The notes beneath the pieces are model-generated. The model made no database searches, was not told the DNA's origin, and saw only the letters and a list, made by a program, of their open reading frames with translations. Shown one piece after another: positions 1 to 4,988 of a stretch of DNA of 7,951 bases. The position numbers and the translations under genes were made by a program. Each line of letters opens with the position of its first letter. The stretch's first letter is position 1. This DNA comes from Candidatus Bathyarchaeota archaeon (GTDB lineage Archaea; Thermoproteota; Bathyarchaeia; Hecatellales; Hecatellaceae): positions 1 to 7,951 of the forward strand of contig DAOVDL010000025.1 of assembly GCA_030669485.1 (NCBI GenBank), read 5' to 3'.

Positions 1-487
1 CCTTGCGACCTATGAGACGGGGGATCTTAGCTGAGGACACATCTATCACTATGCCTCTGCTGACCTTACCTAAGCCTGAACCCTGAACGGTGATGAGGGG
101 GTTTCGAGTTCTGTCGTAGGCAGCCACCTCGGCTATTACTGTATCCCCAATGGCTAAGATCTTTGATAGTGACTCAAGTTTAGGGCCGAAGGGTTTTCCA
201 GTCATATCCGAAACCGTTAGAACAGCGTCGGAGGTGGTGTTTATGTCAACGAACCACCCCATATTCATATCAATTACTTTACCTATAACTAGGTCTTCCA
301 CCATCGGAACGTAACATCCAGCCAGAGGGATAACAAAAACCCTGTTTCCCTCAACGCCAGCCAACCCAAGCATTTGGGAGTAGATCCCGTTTCCCTCCTT
401 GTATGTGTTCTCCCCAGCGATGTACTCGCCCTCAGCCAGTTTTTCACCTGGCGTAACAAGTTGTCTCTTCTCAAACATCAAACTCAT
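1..487 (-). CDS. rrp4: Exosome complex RNA-binding subunit Rrp4, partial (3' end off the left edge)
   Basis: This is the RNA-binding cap subunit of the archaeal exosome, which sits on the Rrp41/Rrp42 ring and feeds RNA into the 3'-to-5' phosphorolytic core. About 162 codons are visible. The N-terminal domain (residues about 1-60, with GENTYKEGNG and VIPLAGCYVP) is followed by an S1 domain (about 65-135, with DLVIGKVIDMNMGWFVDI). The start of the KH domain follows, with the segment SSAKIPRLIGRK, which matches the family's IPR(V/L)IGKKG signature. The rest of the KH domain and the C-terminus lie beyond base 1. In-frame ATGs occur at 502, 493, 487 and 478. I chose 487 because a weak GGTTGAG site lies six bases upstream and because homologues begin close to the EKRQLVTPGE segment; 502 and 493 remain possible. 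It follows SBDS by a few dozen bases in the same operon, as in many archaea. Confidence 0.93.
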   Translation of the reverse strand, partial: MSLMFEKRQLVTPGEKLAEGEYIAGENTYKEGNGIYSQMLGLAGVEGNRVFVIPLAGCYVPMVEDLVIGKVIDMNMGWFVDINTTSDAVLTVSDMTGKPFGPKLESLSKILAIGDTVIAEVAAYDRTRNPLITVQGSGLGKVSRGIVIDVSSAKIPRLIGRK

Positions 488-522
488 ATTCATCTCAACC
501 ATAATTAGATAGGTTCTATCCG

Positions 523-1212
523 TTACTTCAAAATTTTACTCTCAACAGCTCCACGAGTTATGTTCCCAAGCTTTTCGAGGAAGACACCCTGCACCCCTAC
601 GGGCATCTCAACTACGGCGACCAAGGATCCATCGGGCATCCACTGCTCCCGCTTTATAGTTCCATACGCCTTCAAGGTTCCATAAGCCCTAGATGCATGC
701 TGAGGAGGTATTCTAACCTCGATAGAGGCTGCCTCAATCTTGATAGGAAGCACAGGACGTAGGCTTTTAATGACCTCTTTAGCCTGCTCCTCCGCATCCT
801 TGAAGGGGTCTATGGAAACTCTTATCTGCGCCATAGCCTGCTCCACCCTCGTCGGAGGATGCGGCAACCCAGTCTTAGGGTCAGCACAGTTGCGGGAGAT
901 AAAAGCCACTATCTGTTTCTTCTTGTCCTCCACCAGCTTACGCCTCTGCTCGGCGGTGAGCTGCAGTTCTCCGTCAGCCAAAATTTTCTTAACTATCTCC
1001 AAGGGATCTAAAGTTCCGAAGTTCTTCTTCAGCTTCTCCTCTGAGGCTTTCTCCCCTTTGCTTACATCCTTGAAGACGGATTCATAGACTAGGATCTGGG
1101 AGGGGCTTATAGGTTTCCCCCTCTTATGTTCCAGAGCTCGATCAGGGTGAACCATTACTTCGAACCTTTCGCCAGAAACTACCAACCTCGCCACCGTGTA
1201 CTTCTGGCTCAT
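523..1212 (-). CDS. sbds: Ribosome maturation protein SBDS (Sdo1 homologue)
   Basis: This is the archaeal orthologue of the Shwachman-Bodian-Diamond protein. In eukaryotes it works with EFL1 to release the anti-association factor eIF6 from 60S subunits; in archaea it is thought to act in large-subunit maturation. The 229-residue length is normal for archaea. The N-terminal FYSH domain (about 1-90) carries YTVARLVVSGERFEV and HKRGKPISPSQIL. The middle helical domain (about 95-160) carries TAEQRRKLVEDKKKQI and GLPHPPTRVEQAM. The C-terminal ferredoxin-like domain (about 160-229) carries IPPQHASRAYGTLKAYG. The ATG at 1212 shares its A with the psmA stop in a TGATG overlap. A GTG immediately before it (1215) would add one residue. 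The overlap implies translational coupling to psmA. Nothing looks damaged. Confidence 0.96.
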   Translation of the reverse strand: MSQKYTVARLVVSGERFEVMVHPDRALEHKRGKPISPSQILVYESVFKDVSKGEKASEEKLKKNFGTLDPLEIVKKILADGELQLTAEQRRKLVEDKKKQIVAFISRNCADPKTGLPHPPTRVEQAMAQIRVSIDPFKDAEEQAKEVIKSLRPVLPIKIEAASIEVRIPPQHASRAYGTLKAYGTIKREQWMPDGSLVAVVEMPVGVQGVFLEKLGNITRGAVESKILK

Positions 1213-1955
1213 CACTTCTCAGCTGCCTTTTTATTACCAGCCAACCCCTTCAGGTAACCCTCAACCTCACCCGATGTTAGAACTCTGTACTTCTTGGTTT
1301 TATCGTCAACGGTCGCCATTCTGACCTTTTGAGGTCCCATCTTCCCTTCAACCGCCTTTGAAATGGAAGTTAAAGCCAATACCACAGCATCGTCAAGACT
1401 CATATCATCTCGGTATCCCTTCTCCAAGATGGGCTTCACAACATCGGCGCCCGCTCCGATGGCTACTGCTTTGAATCCCCAGTAGGCTCCACTGGGCTCC
1501 GTTAGAAAAACTCTGCTACCGGTTCTATCTATACCTGCAAAAATTATAGATGCTCCAAATGGTCGCACCCCTGCGTGTTGAGTGTAAAGTTGAGTTGTAT
1601 CGGCAATACGTTTCCCCAGTATCTCAATGTCTACAGCCTCATCATACGTCAGTCTGTTGCTCTGGGCATGTATTCTGGCCTGATCGACGAGAGTTCGAGC
1701 ATCACCCATAAGACCTGCCACAGCTGCACCTACATGCTCATCGATCTGGAAGAGCTTCTGAGCAACATTCATATCCTGAAGCATTGAGAAGGGTTTCTCC
1801 TCAACAAGCAAGATTGCTCCTTTTGAGCAAGCGATACCTATGGCTGTTGTGCCCTTCCTCACCGGTTCGAAGGCATATTCAACTTGGAAGATCCTCCCAT
1901 CTGGGGAGAATACGGTTATAGCTCGGTCATAAGCACTTGGAGGTACAAAACCCAT
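1212..1955 (-). CDS. psmA: 20S proteasome subunit alpha
   Basis: This subunit forms the outer seven-membered rings of the 20S proteasome, gates substrate entry and docks the PAN or Cdc48 unfoldase. The protein has 247 residues. The N-terminal gate and family signature YDRAITVFSPDGRIFQVEYA occupies residues 9-28, including the YDR gating triad at 9-11. Lys67 aligns with Lys66 of the Thermoplasma subunit, which binds the C-terminal HbYX motif of the ATPases. Later conserved blocks are GLMGDARTLVDQAR (about 81-94) and GVRPFGASIIFAGID (about 129-143). There is no propeptide and no N-terminal catalytic threonine, as expected for alpha rather than beta subunits. The start ATG has AAAGGTG about ten bases upstream, and a TATA-like box lies about 28 bases upstream. 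The gene overlaps SBDS at its 3' end. Co-occurrence with exosome genes is typical of the archaeal superoperon. Confidence 0.98.
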   Translation of the reverse strand: MGFVPPSAYDRAITVFSPDGRIFQVEYAFEPVRKGTTAIGIACSKGAILLVEEKPFSMLQDMNVAQKLFQIDEHVGAAVAGLMGDARTLVDQARIHAQSNRLTYDEAVDIEILGKRIADTTQLYTQHAGVRPFGASIIFAGIDRTGSRVFLTEPSGAYWGFKAVAIGAGADVVKPILEKGYRDDMSLDDAVVLALTSISKAVEGKMGPQKVRMATVDDKTKKYRVLTSGEVEGYLKGLAGNKKAAEK

Positions 1956-1979
1956 AAATCTAACACACCTTTAATATCC

Positions 1980-1988
1980 TTATATTAT
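1980..1988 (-). promoter_or_regulatory. Candidate TATA box for psmA
   Basis: On the minus strand the sequence reads ATAATATAA, centred near 1984. An archaeal TATA box lies about 26 bases upstream of the transcription start, which would place initiation near 1958 and make the psmA message nearly leaderless. The AAAGGTG ribosome binding site at about 1966-1972 would then not be transcribed from this promoter. A longer message from further upstream could use it. Confidence 0.4.
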
Positions 1989-2084
1989 CCAGCCCTTGAT
2001 ATCCCATCTTCTTGAGTAACCTCACATTAAAACCTTTCTCATAGTTAAACATTCTAGGGAAGAACAGCCCTGTGGCCAGGTGGT

Positions 2085-2119
2085 ATTACAATCCCCGGTC
2101 AGGAAGCCGACCAACCGTA
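2085..2119 (-). other. Foldable segment upstream of psmA (possible structured leader)
   Basis: Read on the minus strand, this segment folds into an upper stem of GGTCG with TGACC around the loop GCTTCC, and a lower stem of TACGGTT with GATTGTA, separated by an extra GGG on the 3' side. Several pairs are G-U wobbles, which pair only in the minus-strand RNA; on the plus strand they become A-C mismatches. If it is an RNA structure it is therefore probably in the psmA sense. Nearby CCTG/CAGG can form a second small hairpin. It matches no riboswitch or RNA family that I recognise, and chance folding is possible. Confidence 0.22.
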
Positions 2120-2128
2120 TGTTAAAGA

Positions 2129-2136
2129 TTAAATAA
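2129..2136 (+). promoter_or_regulatory. Candidate TATA box for the box C/D sRNA
   Basis: TTAAATAA on the plus strand is preceded by the purine-rich TTAAAGA, which fits a BRE-like element. Its centre (about 2132) is about 25 bases ahead of 2157, just in front of the C box of the candidate small RNA. That is the spacing expected between an archaeal TATA box and its transcription start. Confidence 0.45.
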
Positions 2137-2156
2137 CAGTATACTTCTATCTTCCT

Positions 2157-2236
2157 TGATGATGAAGTCGTCCCAGTCGGAACGCCGCTGAGGCGAGATG
2201 TCGACCACGCGACGATCTGAAGTGAAACTCACTTTT
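2157..2236 (+). ncRNA. Candidate box C/D guide sRNA
   Basis: The boxes appear in the right order: C box ATGATGA at 2159-2165 (perfect match to RTGATGA), D' box CTGA at 2188-2191, a degenerate C' box GAGATGT at 2195-2201 (five of seven matches), and D box CTGA at 2217-2220. The D'-C' gap is three bases, which is normal. The interval between C and D' is 22 bases and between C' and D is 15, longer than the roughly 12 usual in archaea. If functional, the RNA would bind L7Ae, Nop5 and fibrillarin and guide 2'-O-methylation. The D guide predicts a target containing ATCGTCGCGTG, modified at the U in position five. The D' guide predicts CGGCGTTCCGACT, modified at the G in position five. I did not place either target on rRNA or tRNA. 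An upstream TATA box and a hairpin with a T-run just after the D box support an independent gene. It is divergent from psmA and convergent with pop5. Confidence 0.5.
2219..2236 (+). terminator. Hairpin plus T-run after the sRNA
   Basis: Immediately after the D box, AGTGA (2221-2225) can pair with TCACT (2229-2233) around the loop AAC, and T residues run through 2236. This resembles a short intrinsic terminator. Archaeal termination depends mainly on the T-run, so the four Ts make it weak to moderate. Confidence 0.4.
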
Positions 2237-2267
2237 AGCGGAACCTAACAGAAAGCGGCAAAAGAGC

Positions 2268-2633
2268 TTAGAAGTAACGTGAGATGCTGAGGGAATGCAT
2301 AAGCTTCTTTAGGGTTAGAATTGTTCCTGAGACTCTGATGCTGAGAAAAGACGTTCTTCTACCATCGATCTCTGATATCAACGTTAAGGATGCCCTCACA
2401 GCAGCAAGATTTCCATGAGAACATCTTAGAATACCGAGATGCAGTTTCTCATCGTAAAGTATCAGAGCTAGTTCAGAGTAACTTGAACCCAAGGTGCCTA
2501 TGAGGTGGTGGAGGGCCCCCCAAATCGCTTCTTGAACATCTCCCCAGCTGAGGTGGGGTGCATCGGTCTTAACTCCGAAGAGGAGGTAACGCTTCTTCCC
2601 TTTCACCATAGGTGAGACAACGCCCTTGAACAT
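2268..2633 (-). CDS. rnp2: Ribonuclease P protein component 2 (Pop5/Rpp14 family)
   Basis: Pop5 is a protein cofactor of archaeal RNase P. It pairs with Rpp30 and supports the catalytic RNA in removing tRNA 5' leaders. The protein has 121 residues, typical for the family. Visible features are the KRYLLFGV strand (residues 14-21), the pattern LALILYDEKLHLGILRC (about 55-71), NLAAVRASLTLISEIDG (75-91) and the family's closing VSGT motif at 101-104. No good ribosome binding site precedes the ATG at 2633. A second in-frame ATG at residue 9 (MVKGKKRYLL) is a credible alternative, since homologues often begin only a few residues before the KRY strand. The gene follows rpp30 by 26 bases, and the two products form a heterodimer in known archaeal RNase P, so co-expression makes sense. 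Confidence 0.92.
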   Translation of the reverse strand: MFKGVVSPMVKGKKRYLLFGVKTDAPHLSWGDVQEAIWGALHHLIGTLGSSYSELALILYDEKLHLGILRCSHGNLAAVRASLTLISEIDGRRTSFLSIRVSGTILTLKKLMHSLSISRYF

Positions 2634-2659
2634 ATTAATTGATGTCTAACATTGAAGAG

Positions 2660-3412
2660 TTAAACTCTGGCTACCTGCCCTTGCCGATGCGGCTTGCCTT
2701 TCTCAACTAATTTAACGCCAGCCTCCACATAGGATTTGTCAAGTTTACCTCTATTCCTTTGAATGATCGTCATAGGTGTCTCTGAGAGTGTATTCAAAGC
2801 TTCCTCCTCAGAAAGACCGAGGAGCTGCATGAGAGCCGCCAGATCCCTTGGAGATCTAAGGTCATATACTGAGGTTGCACCGCTGGAAACTACTATAGGC
2901 ACATTGAAACGCTTTGCGGTTCCAACTGCCTGCCTGATCTGGGTGAGGTTACGAGGAAGGGCTCGAAGTTGAGCCTCCACTAACTGAGCTACATCGAACT
3001 CTAGGGCCGCATTTGACCCTGACGCCAACTCAGCCTCAGCAGCGTCAAAGGGGTTCCGACCGGGGCGGAGTGGAAACTGCAGTATGTCCACCCGATGATC
3101 TTTTGCAGCCTGCCGGGCTACCGACTTTGATCGACATAGAACGGCGATAATGTCAAACATTTCCCTGAAACGCCTGAGATCGCTTAGGAGGTGGATGGGT
3201 GTGGATGGTGCTAAATCGATGCGTCTTGAAATTTGCATCTTCTGTTGCCCGTAGAGTTCCTCGACGTTTCTGGGTAGGTGGTTGTAGTGGGAGCTGCGGG
3301 TTGTGAGGCAGACTGCTCTGTAGCCTAAGGTGCCTGCAAATCTTACTATATCCTCGGTTGCTGAGTGGTTGCCGGTGGGGGGGATTATGTGGAGGTCTAC
3401 AAACCTTCTCAG
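2660..3412 (-). CDS. rnp3: Ribonuclease P protein component 3 (Rpp30), probable CTG start
   Basis: Rpp30 is the TIM-barrel-like protein of archaeal RNase P that partners Pop5 and activates the RNA. The reading frame gives 250 residues. It opens with (L)RRFVDLHIIPPTGNHSA, matching the family's N-terminal F-DLH strand. It continues with EDIVRFAGTLGYRAVCLTT, later VDILQFPLRPG and ALEFDVAQLV, and ends in the characteristic RFNVPIVVSSGATSVYDLRSPRDLAALMQ region. The frame has a TAA at 3413-3415 directly before CTG (3410-3412). No ATG, GTG or TTG occurs before the homologous DLH strand; the first ATG is at 3238, 58 codons in, which would remove the first strands of the barrel. GGTGA ends six bases before the CTG, an ideal spacing, so I take CTG as the start. 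A base error turning ATG into CTG is the other explanation. The stop is TAA at 2660-2662. Confidence 0.9.
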   Translation of the reverse strand: MRRFVDLHIIPPTGNHSATEDIVRFAGTLGYRAVCLTTRSSHYNHLPRNVEELYGQQKMQISRRIDLAPSTPIHLLSDLRRFREMFDIIAVLCRSKSVARQAAKDHRVDILQFPLRPGRNPFDAAEAELASGSNAALEFDVAQLVEAQLRALPRNLTQIRQAVGTAKRFNVPIVVSSGATSVYDLRSPRDLAALMQLLGLSEEEALNTLSETPMTIIQRNRGKLDKSYVEAGVKLVEKGKPHRQGQVARV

Positions 3413-3418
3413 TTAGAT

Positions 3419-3430
3419 TCACCTCTCTCC
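3419..3430 (-). promoter_or_regulatory. Ribosome binding site that decides the Rpp30 start
   Basis: On the minus strand GGAGAGAGGTGA lies between the stop of the COG1325 gene and the Rpp30 frame. Its GGTGA is complementary to the usual archaeal 16S rRNA 3' end and ends six bases before CTG. The GTG inside the site opens a different frame whose translation shows no resemblance to Rpp30. Confidence 0.6.
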
Positions 3431-3433
3431 AGT

Positions 3434-3877
3434 TTAGGGGATCATCTCTCGGTAGGTGTCTAGGATCTTCTCTCTCTGCTTTCGGGGGAGGGATAACTTC
3501 ATCTGTACTCTGATGGGATCTGCGTGTCCCAGTCTGATCCTTCCCATGAATGCTTCTTGCTTATTGAATCTTAAGTAAAGGCTTCCATCCTCGTCGACCT
3601 GCTTATCCAGCTCTGACTGGAGCGTTTTTCGCTGCGCCTCCTCAAGCCTTGAGAAGATGTTCTGAACTGTTGTTTTTATCTGCTTCTTGTTGTAGAGCCT
3701 GATTTTAATTAGAGTGATAGGGTTCTTGTAGTGGCCTTCCAGCCTCTGCTGAACTGGCTCCACCTCATCTAGAACCGCTGAGGGGATGACCTGAGTGAAA
3801 GCTACTAAAACTTTCTCAACGTTCTCGGTTGAGTGTGTGAGAACTCGAGCATCTAGGAAGGAGATGGAGAGTGCCAT
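3434..3877 (-). CDS. RNA-binding protein, COG1325 / DUF54 family (predicted exosome-associated)
   Basis: This 147-residue protein matches the archaeal COG1325 family (Pfam RNA_binding, formerly DUF54). The family was linked to the exosome mainly because its gene sits beside exosome and RNase P genes; its biochemical role is not firmly known. Recognisable stretches are SISFLDARVLTHSTENVEKVL at the N-terminus (wider than the core SISFLDARVLTHST), the pattern LEGHYKNPITLIKIRLYNKKQ (core GHYKNPITLIKIRL), and near the C-terminus LYLRFNKQEAFMGRIRLGHAD (core FNKQEAFMGRIRLG) followed by DPIRVQMKL. A GGTGA site (3884-3888) lies six bases before the ATG at 3877, and a TATA-like TTAAAATA lies about 50 bases upstream. 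In this genome the gene therefore probably heads its own transcript, because the plus-strand DUF3795 gene separates it from L15e. The Rpp30 start follows its stop by 21 bases. Confidence 0.9.
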   Translation of the reverse strand: MALSISFLDARVLTHSTENVEKVLVAFTQVIPSAVLDEVEPVQQRLEGHYKNPITLIKIRLYNKKQIKTTVQNIFSRLEEAQRKTLQSELDKQVDEDGSLYLRFNKQEAFMGRIRLGHADPIRVQMKLSLPRKQREKILDTYREMIP

Positions 3878-3925
3878 CTATGGTCACCATTTTCTTAGAG
3901 AGATATCCCCGATAAATGCTTCGGG

Positions 3926-3933
3926 TATTTTAA
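3926..3933 (-). promoter_or_regulatory. Candidate TATA box for the COG1325-rpp30-pop5 transcript
   Basis: The minus strand reads TTAAAATA, centred near 3929. It predicts initiation near 3903 and a leader of about 26 bases that would include the GGTGA site at 3884-3888. This would restore expression of the genes downstream of the interruption. Confidence 0.4.
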
Positions 3934-3943
3934 GTTAACATGT

Positions 3944-3972
3944 AGAAATATAGTTAGAGAGCAATTATACTT
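3944..3972 (+). promoter_or_regulatory. AT-rich candidate promoter for the DUF3795 gene
   Basis: Two TATA-like stretches, AAATATAG (3946-3953) and AATTATAC (3963-3970), lie upstream of the plus-strand gene. Initiation 25 bases further on would give leaders of roughly 30-50 bases that include the GAGAGGTGG ribosome binding site. I cannot tell which is used. With the minus-strand box at 3926-3933 the interval forms a compact divergent promoter. Confidence 0.3.
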
Positions 3973-4023
3973 GATGACCACAACATTCAAATTATTTAAA
4001 AAATGATGAAGAGAGGTGGAAAA

Positions 4024-4365
4024 ATGAAACAAATAAGTTTTTGCGGAACAGCCTGTAATGAATGCCCAGCATTCTTAGCAACCCAAAATGATGATGACGA
4101 TGAAAGAAGGAGGATTGCTGAGTTGTGGTCTAAGCAGTACAATGCGGACATCACGCCTGAGCATATTAATTGTGATGGATGTTTGTCAGAGGGAAAAAAA
4201 CTTTTTTTCCACTGCAAAGTTTGTGAAGTAAGAAGGTGTGCACAAGAGAAAGGTCTTAAGAATTGTGCATATTGTGATAAATATGCTTGTGAGAAACTCA
4301 AACCAATTTTTGAGATGGCAGCTGATGCTAAAACTACTCTTGACGAAATCAGAAAAAGCCTTTAA
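4024..4365 (+). CDS. Cysteine-rich DUF3795-type protein
   Basis: This is a small cytosolic protein of 113 residues with no signal peptide or membrane segment. It has 11 cysteines at residues 7, 11, 14, 50, 53, 64, 67, 72, 81, 84 and 89. They form the pattern C-G-x-x-C-x-x-C near the N-terminus, C-D-G-C in the middle, and H-C-x-x-C, C-x(8)-C-x-x-C and a final C. This layout matches the DUF3795 family, presumed to bind zinc or an iron-sulfur cluster; its function is unknown. I chose the ATG at 4024 because GAGAGGTGG (4011-4019) sits four bases before it. Two ATGs at 4003 and 4006 lie ahead of that site and would add seven residues. The gene is the only plus-strand protein gene here, is visibly richer in A and T than its neighbours, and lies inside a cluster that is normally uninterrupted. 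Insertion, perhaps by horizontal transfer, is likely. Confidence 0.85.
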   Translation: MKQISFCGTACNECPAFLATQNDDDDERRRIAELWSKQYNADITPEHINCDGCLSEGKKLFFHCKVCEVRRCAQEKGLKNCAYCDKYACEKLKPIFEMAADAKTTLDEIRKSL

Positions 4366-4378
4366 CTTACTTAATGGC

Positions 4379-4384
4379 AAAAAA
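4379..4384 (-). terminator. T-run terminator after L15e
   Basis: The minus strand has six Ts in CTACCTTTTTTGCC, 18 bases past the L15e stop. Oligo-T stretches of this length terminate archaeal RNA polymerase. No strong hairpin precedes it. It would stop L15e transcripts from running antisense into the DUF3795 gene. Confidence 0.45.
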
Positions 4385-4402
4385 GGTAGGCAGAGCGTAA
4401 CC

Positions 4403-4855
4403 TCACTTCTTTCCTGAAACCCAGTTCAGGTGGAGATCCTTCGCGATGACTGGATGAGCGGGATCTACGAGGATGACCTCATACCATTTGTGGGTTCCGT
4501 CCTGCCAGACCCAGTAGCTGTTAAGAACTTTCAGATTGGGGTACTTCCTTGCTACCCTCTCCTCGGCAATCTGCTTGATGCTCTTAGCGGCGGTGATCTT
4601 CGATACACCCATACGTTTCTGTCTTCTCCCGCCTTTCGGCCGCTTCTTCCTCAGACCACCGCGTCTAACCTTGACCCGCGCTACGACGAAGCCTTGCTTA
4701 GCCTTGTACCCCAGCGCTCTAGCCCTATCAAGCCGGGTGGGCTTCTCCACCCTAGCAACTGTGGGCTCACGCCTCCATTTTATGGCTCTTAACCGTGTTA
4801 ACTCCCTCACACCAGATTTTGGATCCTTCCAAGCCTCAGACATATACTTGTACAT
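4403..4855 (-). CDS. rpl15e: Large-subunit ribosomal protein L15e (eL15), short C-terminus
   Basis: eL15 is a basic structural protein of the archaeal and eukaryotic large ribosomal subunit. The protein from this start has 150 residues. It opens with the family's [12 protein letters not shown] and continues with the [21 protein letters not shown] region (core [17 protein letters not shown]), [20 protein letters not shown], the arginine- and lysine-rich segment [37 protein letters not shown], and [12 protein letters not shown] near the end. It stops soon afterwards at LNWVSGKK, so it lacks the basic RGRxFRGLTSAGKK-type tail present in most archaeal homologues. An in-frame ATG at 4918 would add 21 residues without family resemblance, and it lies inside the likely TATA box TTTATATG, so I prefer the ATG at 4855. 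It is normally the first gene of the superoperon; here the next genes are cut off by a plus-strand insertion. Confidence 0.92.
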   Translation of the reverse strand: MYKYMSEAWKDPKSGVRELTRLRAIKWRREPTVARVEKPTRLDRARALGYKAKQGFVVARVKVRRGGLRKKRPKGGRRQKRMGVSKITAAKSIKQIAEERVARKYPNLKVLNSYWVWQDGTHKWYEVILVDPAHPVIAKDLHLNWVSGKK

Positions 4856-4916
4856 CGTCAAGCTAAACCCACTCAGACCAAATGGATAACCTAGCGAAAC
4901 TGATAAAGATTCTGCC

Positions 4917-4923
4917 ATATAAA
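4917..4923 (-). promoter_or_regulatory. TATA box for L15e
   Basis: The minus strand reads TTTATAT, close to the archaeal TATA consensus, centred at 4920. Initiation about 25 bases downstream (near 4895) leaves a leader of about 40 bases before the ATG at 4855, and would exclude the upstream ATG at 4918 from the message. Confidence 0.5.
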
Positions 4924-4940
4924 CACTTACGGTCTACCTC

Positions 4941-4945
4941 AAAAA
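4941..4945 (-). terminator. Short T-run after ilvD
   Basis: A run of five Ts on the minus strand lies about 44 bases past the ilvD stop and just before the L15e promoter. It could be a weak terminator for the GTPase-serA-ilvD transcript. No hairpin was seen. Confidence 0.25.
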
Positions 4946-4988
4946 TTCAGGTTTATGAAGCAAATTAAGGTGGCTGAAGGTTAGCTTC

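Noticed and set aside
289..474. A 61-codon minus-strand frame
   Set aside because: It lies wholly within the Rrp4 coding sequence in another frame, and the Rrp4 frame has clear S1 and KH features.
2041..2120. A possible tRNA, 5S rRNA or SRP RNA in the pop5-psmA gap
   Set aside because: Fragments such as GGTGGTA and GGTCAGGAAGC recall tRNA D-loop or SRP motifs, but no acceptor or T-arm pairing, no GTTCGA-type T loop and no full SRP domain could be assembled on either strand.
3377..3383. Run of seven Gs as the cause of a frameshift that hides the Rpp30 start
   Set aside because: The conserved FVDLHII segment lies upstream of the run and is already in the same frame as the rest of the protein, so an indel in the run is not needed and would not provide a start codon.
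3153..3422. An 89-codon minus-strand frame beginning at GTG 3422, overlapping the 5' end of rpp30
   Set aside because: Its translation is proline- and histidine-rich low-complexity sequence without family resemblance, while the adjacent frame encodes the conserved Rpp30 N-terminus. It is a shadow that arises because rpp30 lacks a standard start codon.
3990..4402. Transposon-like ends or target-site duplications around the DUF3795 gene
   Set aside because: I found no inverted repeats at the two borders, no matching short direct repeats and no transposase, so the mechanism of insertion is unknown.
4430..4889. Plus-strand frames of 117-120 codons antisense to L15e
   Set aside because: They mirror the L15e coding sequence, show no domain resemblance and have no ribosome binding site.
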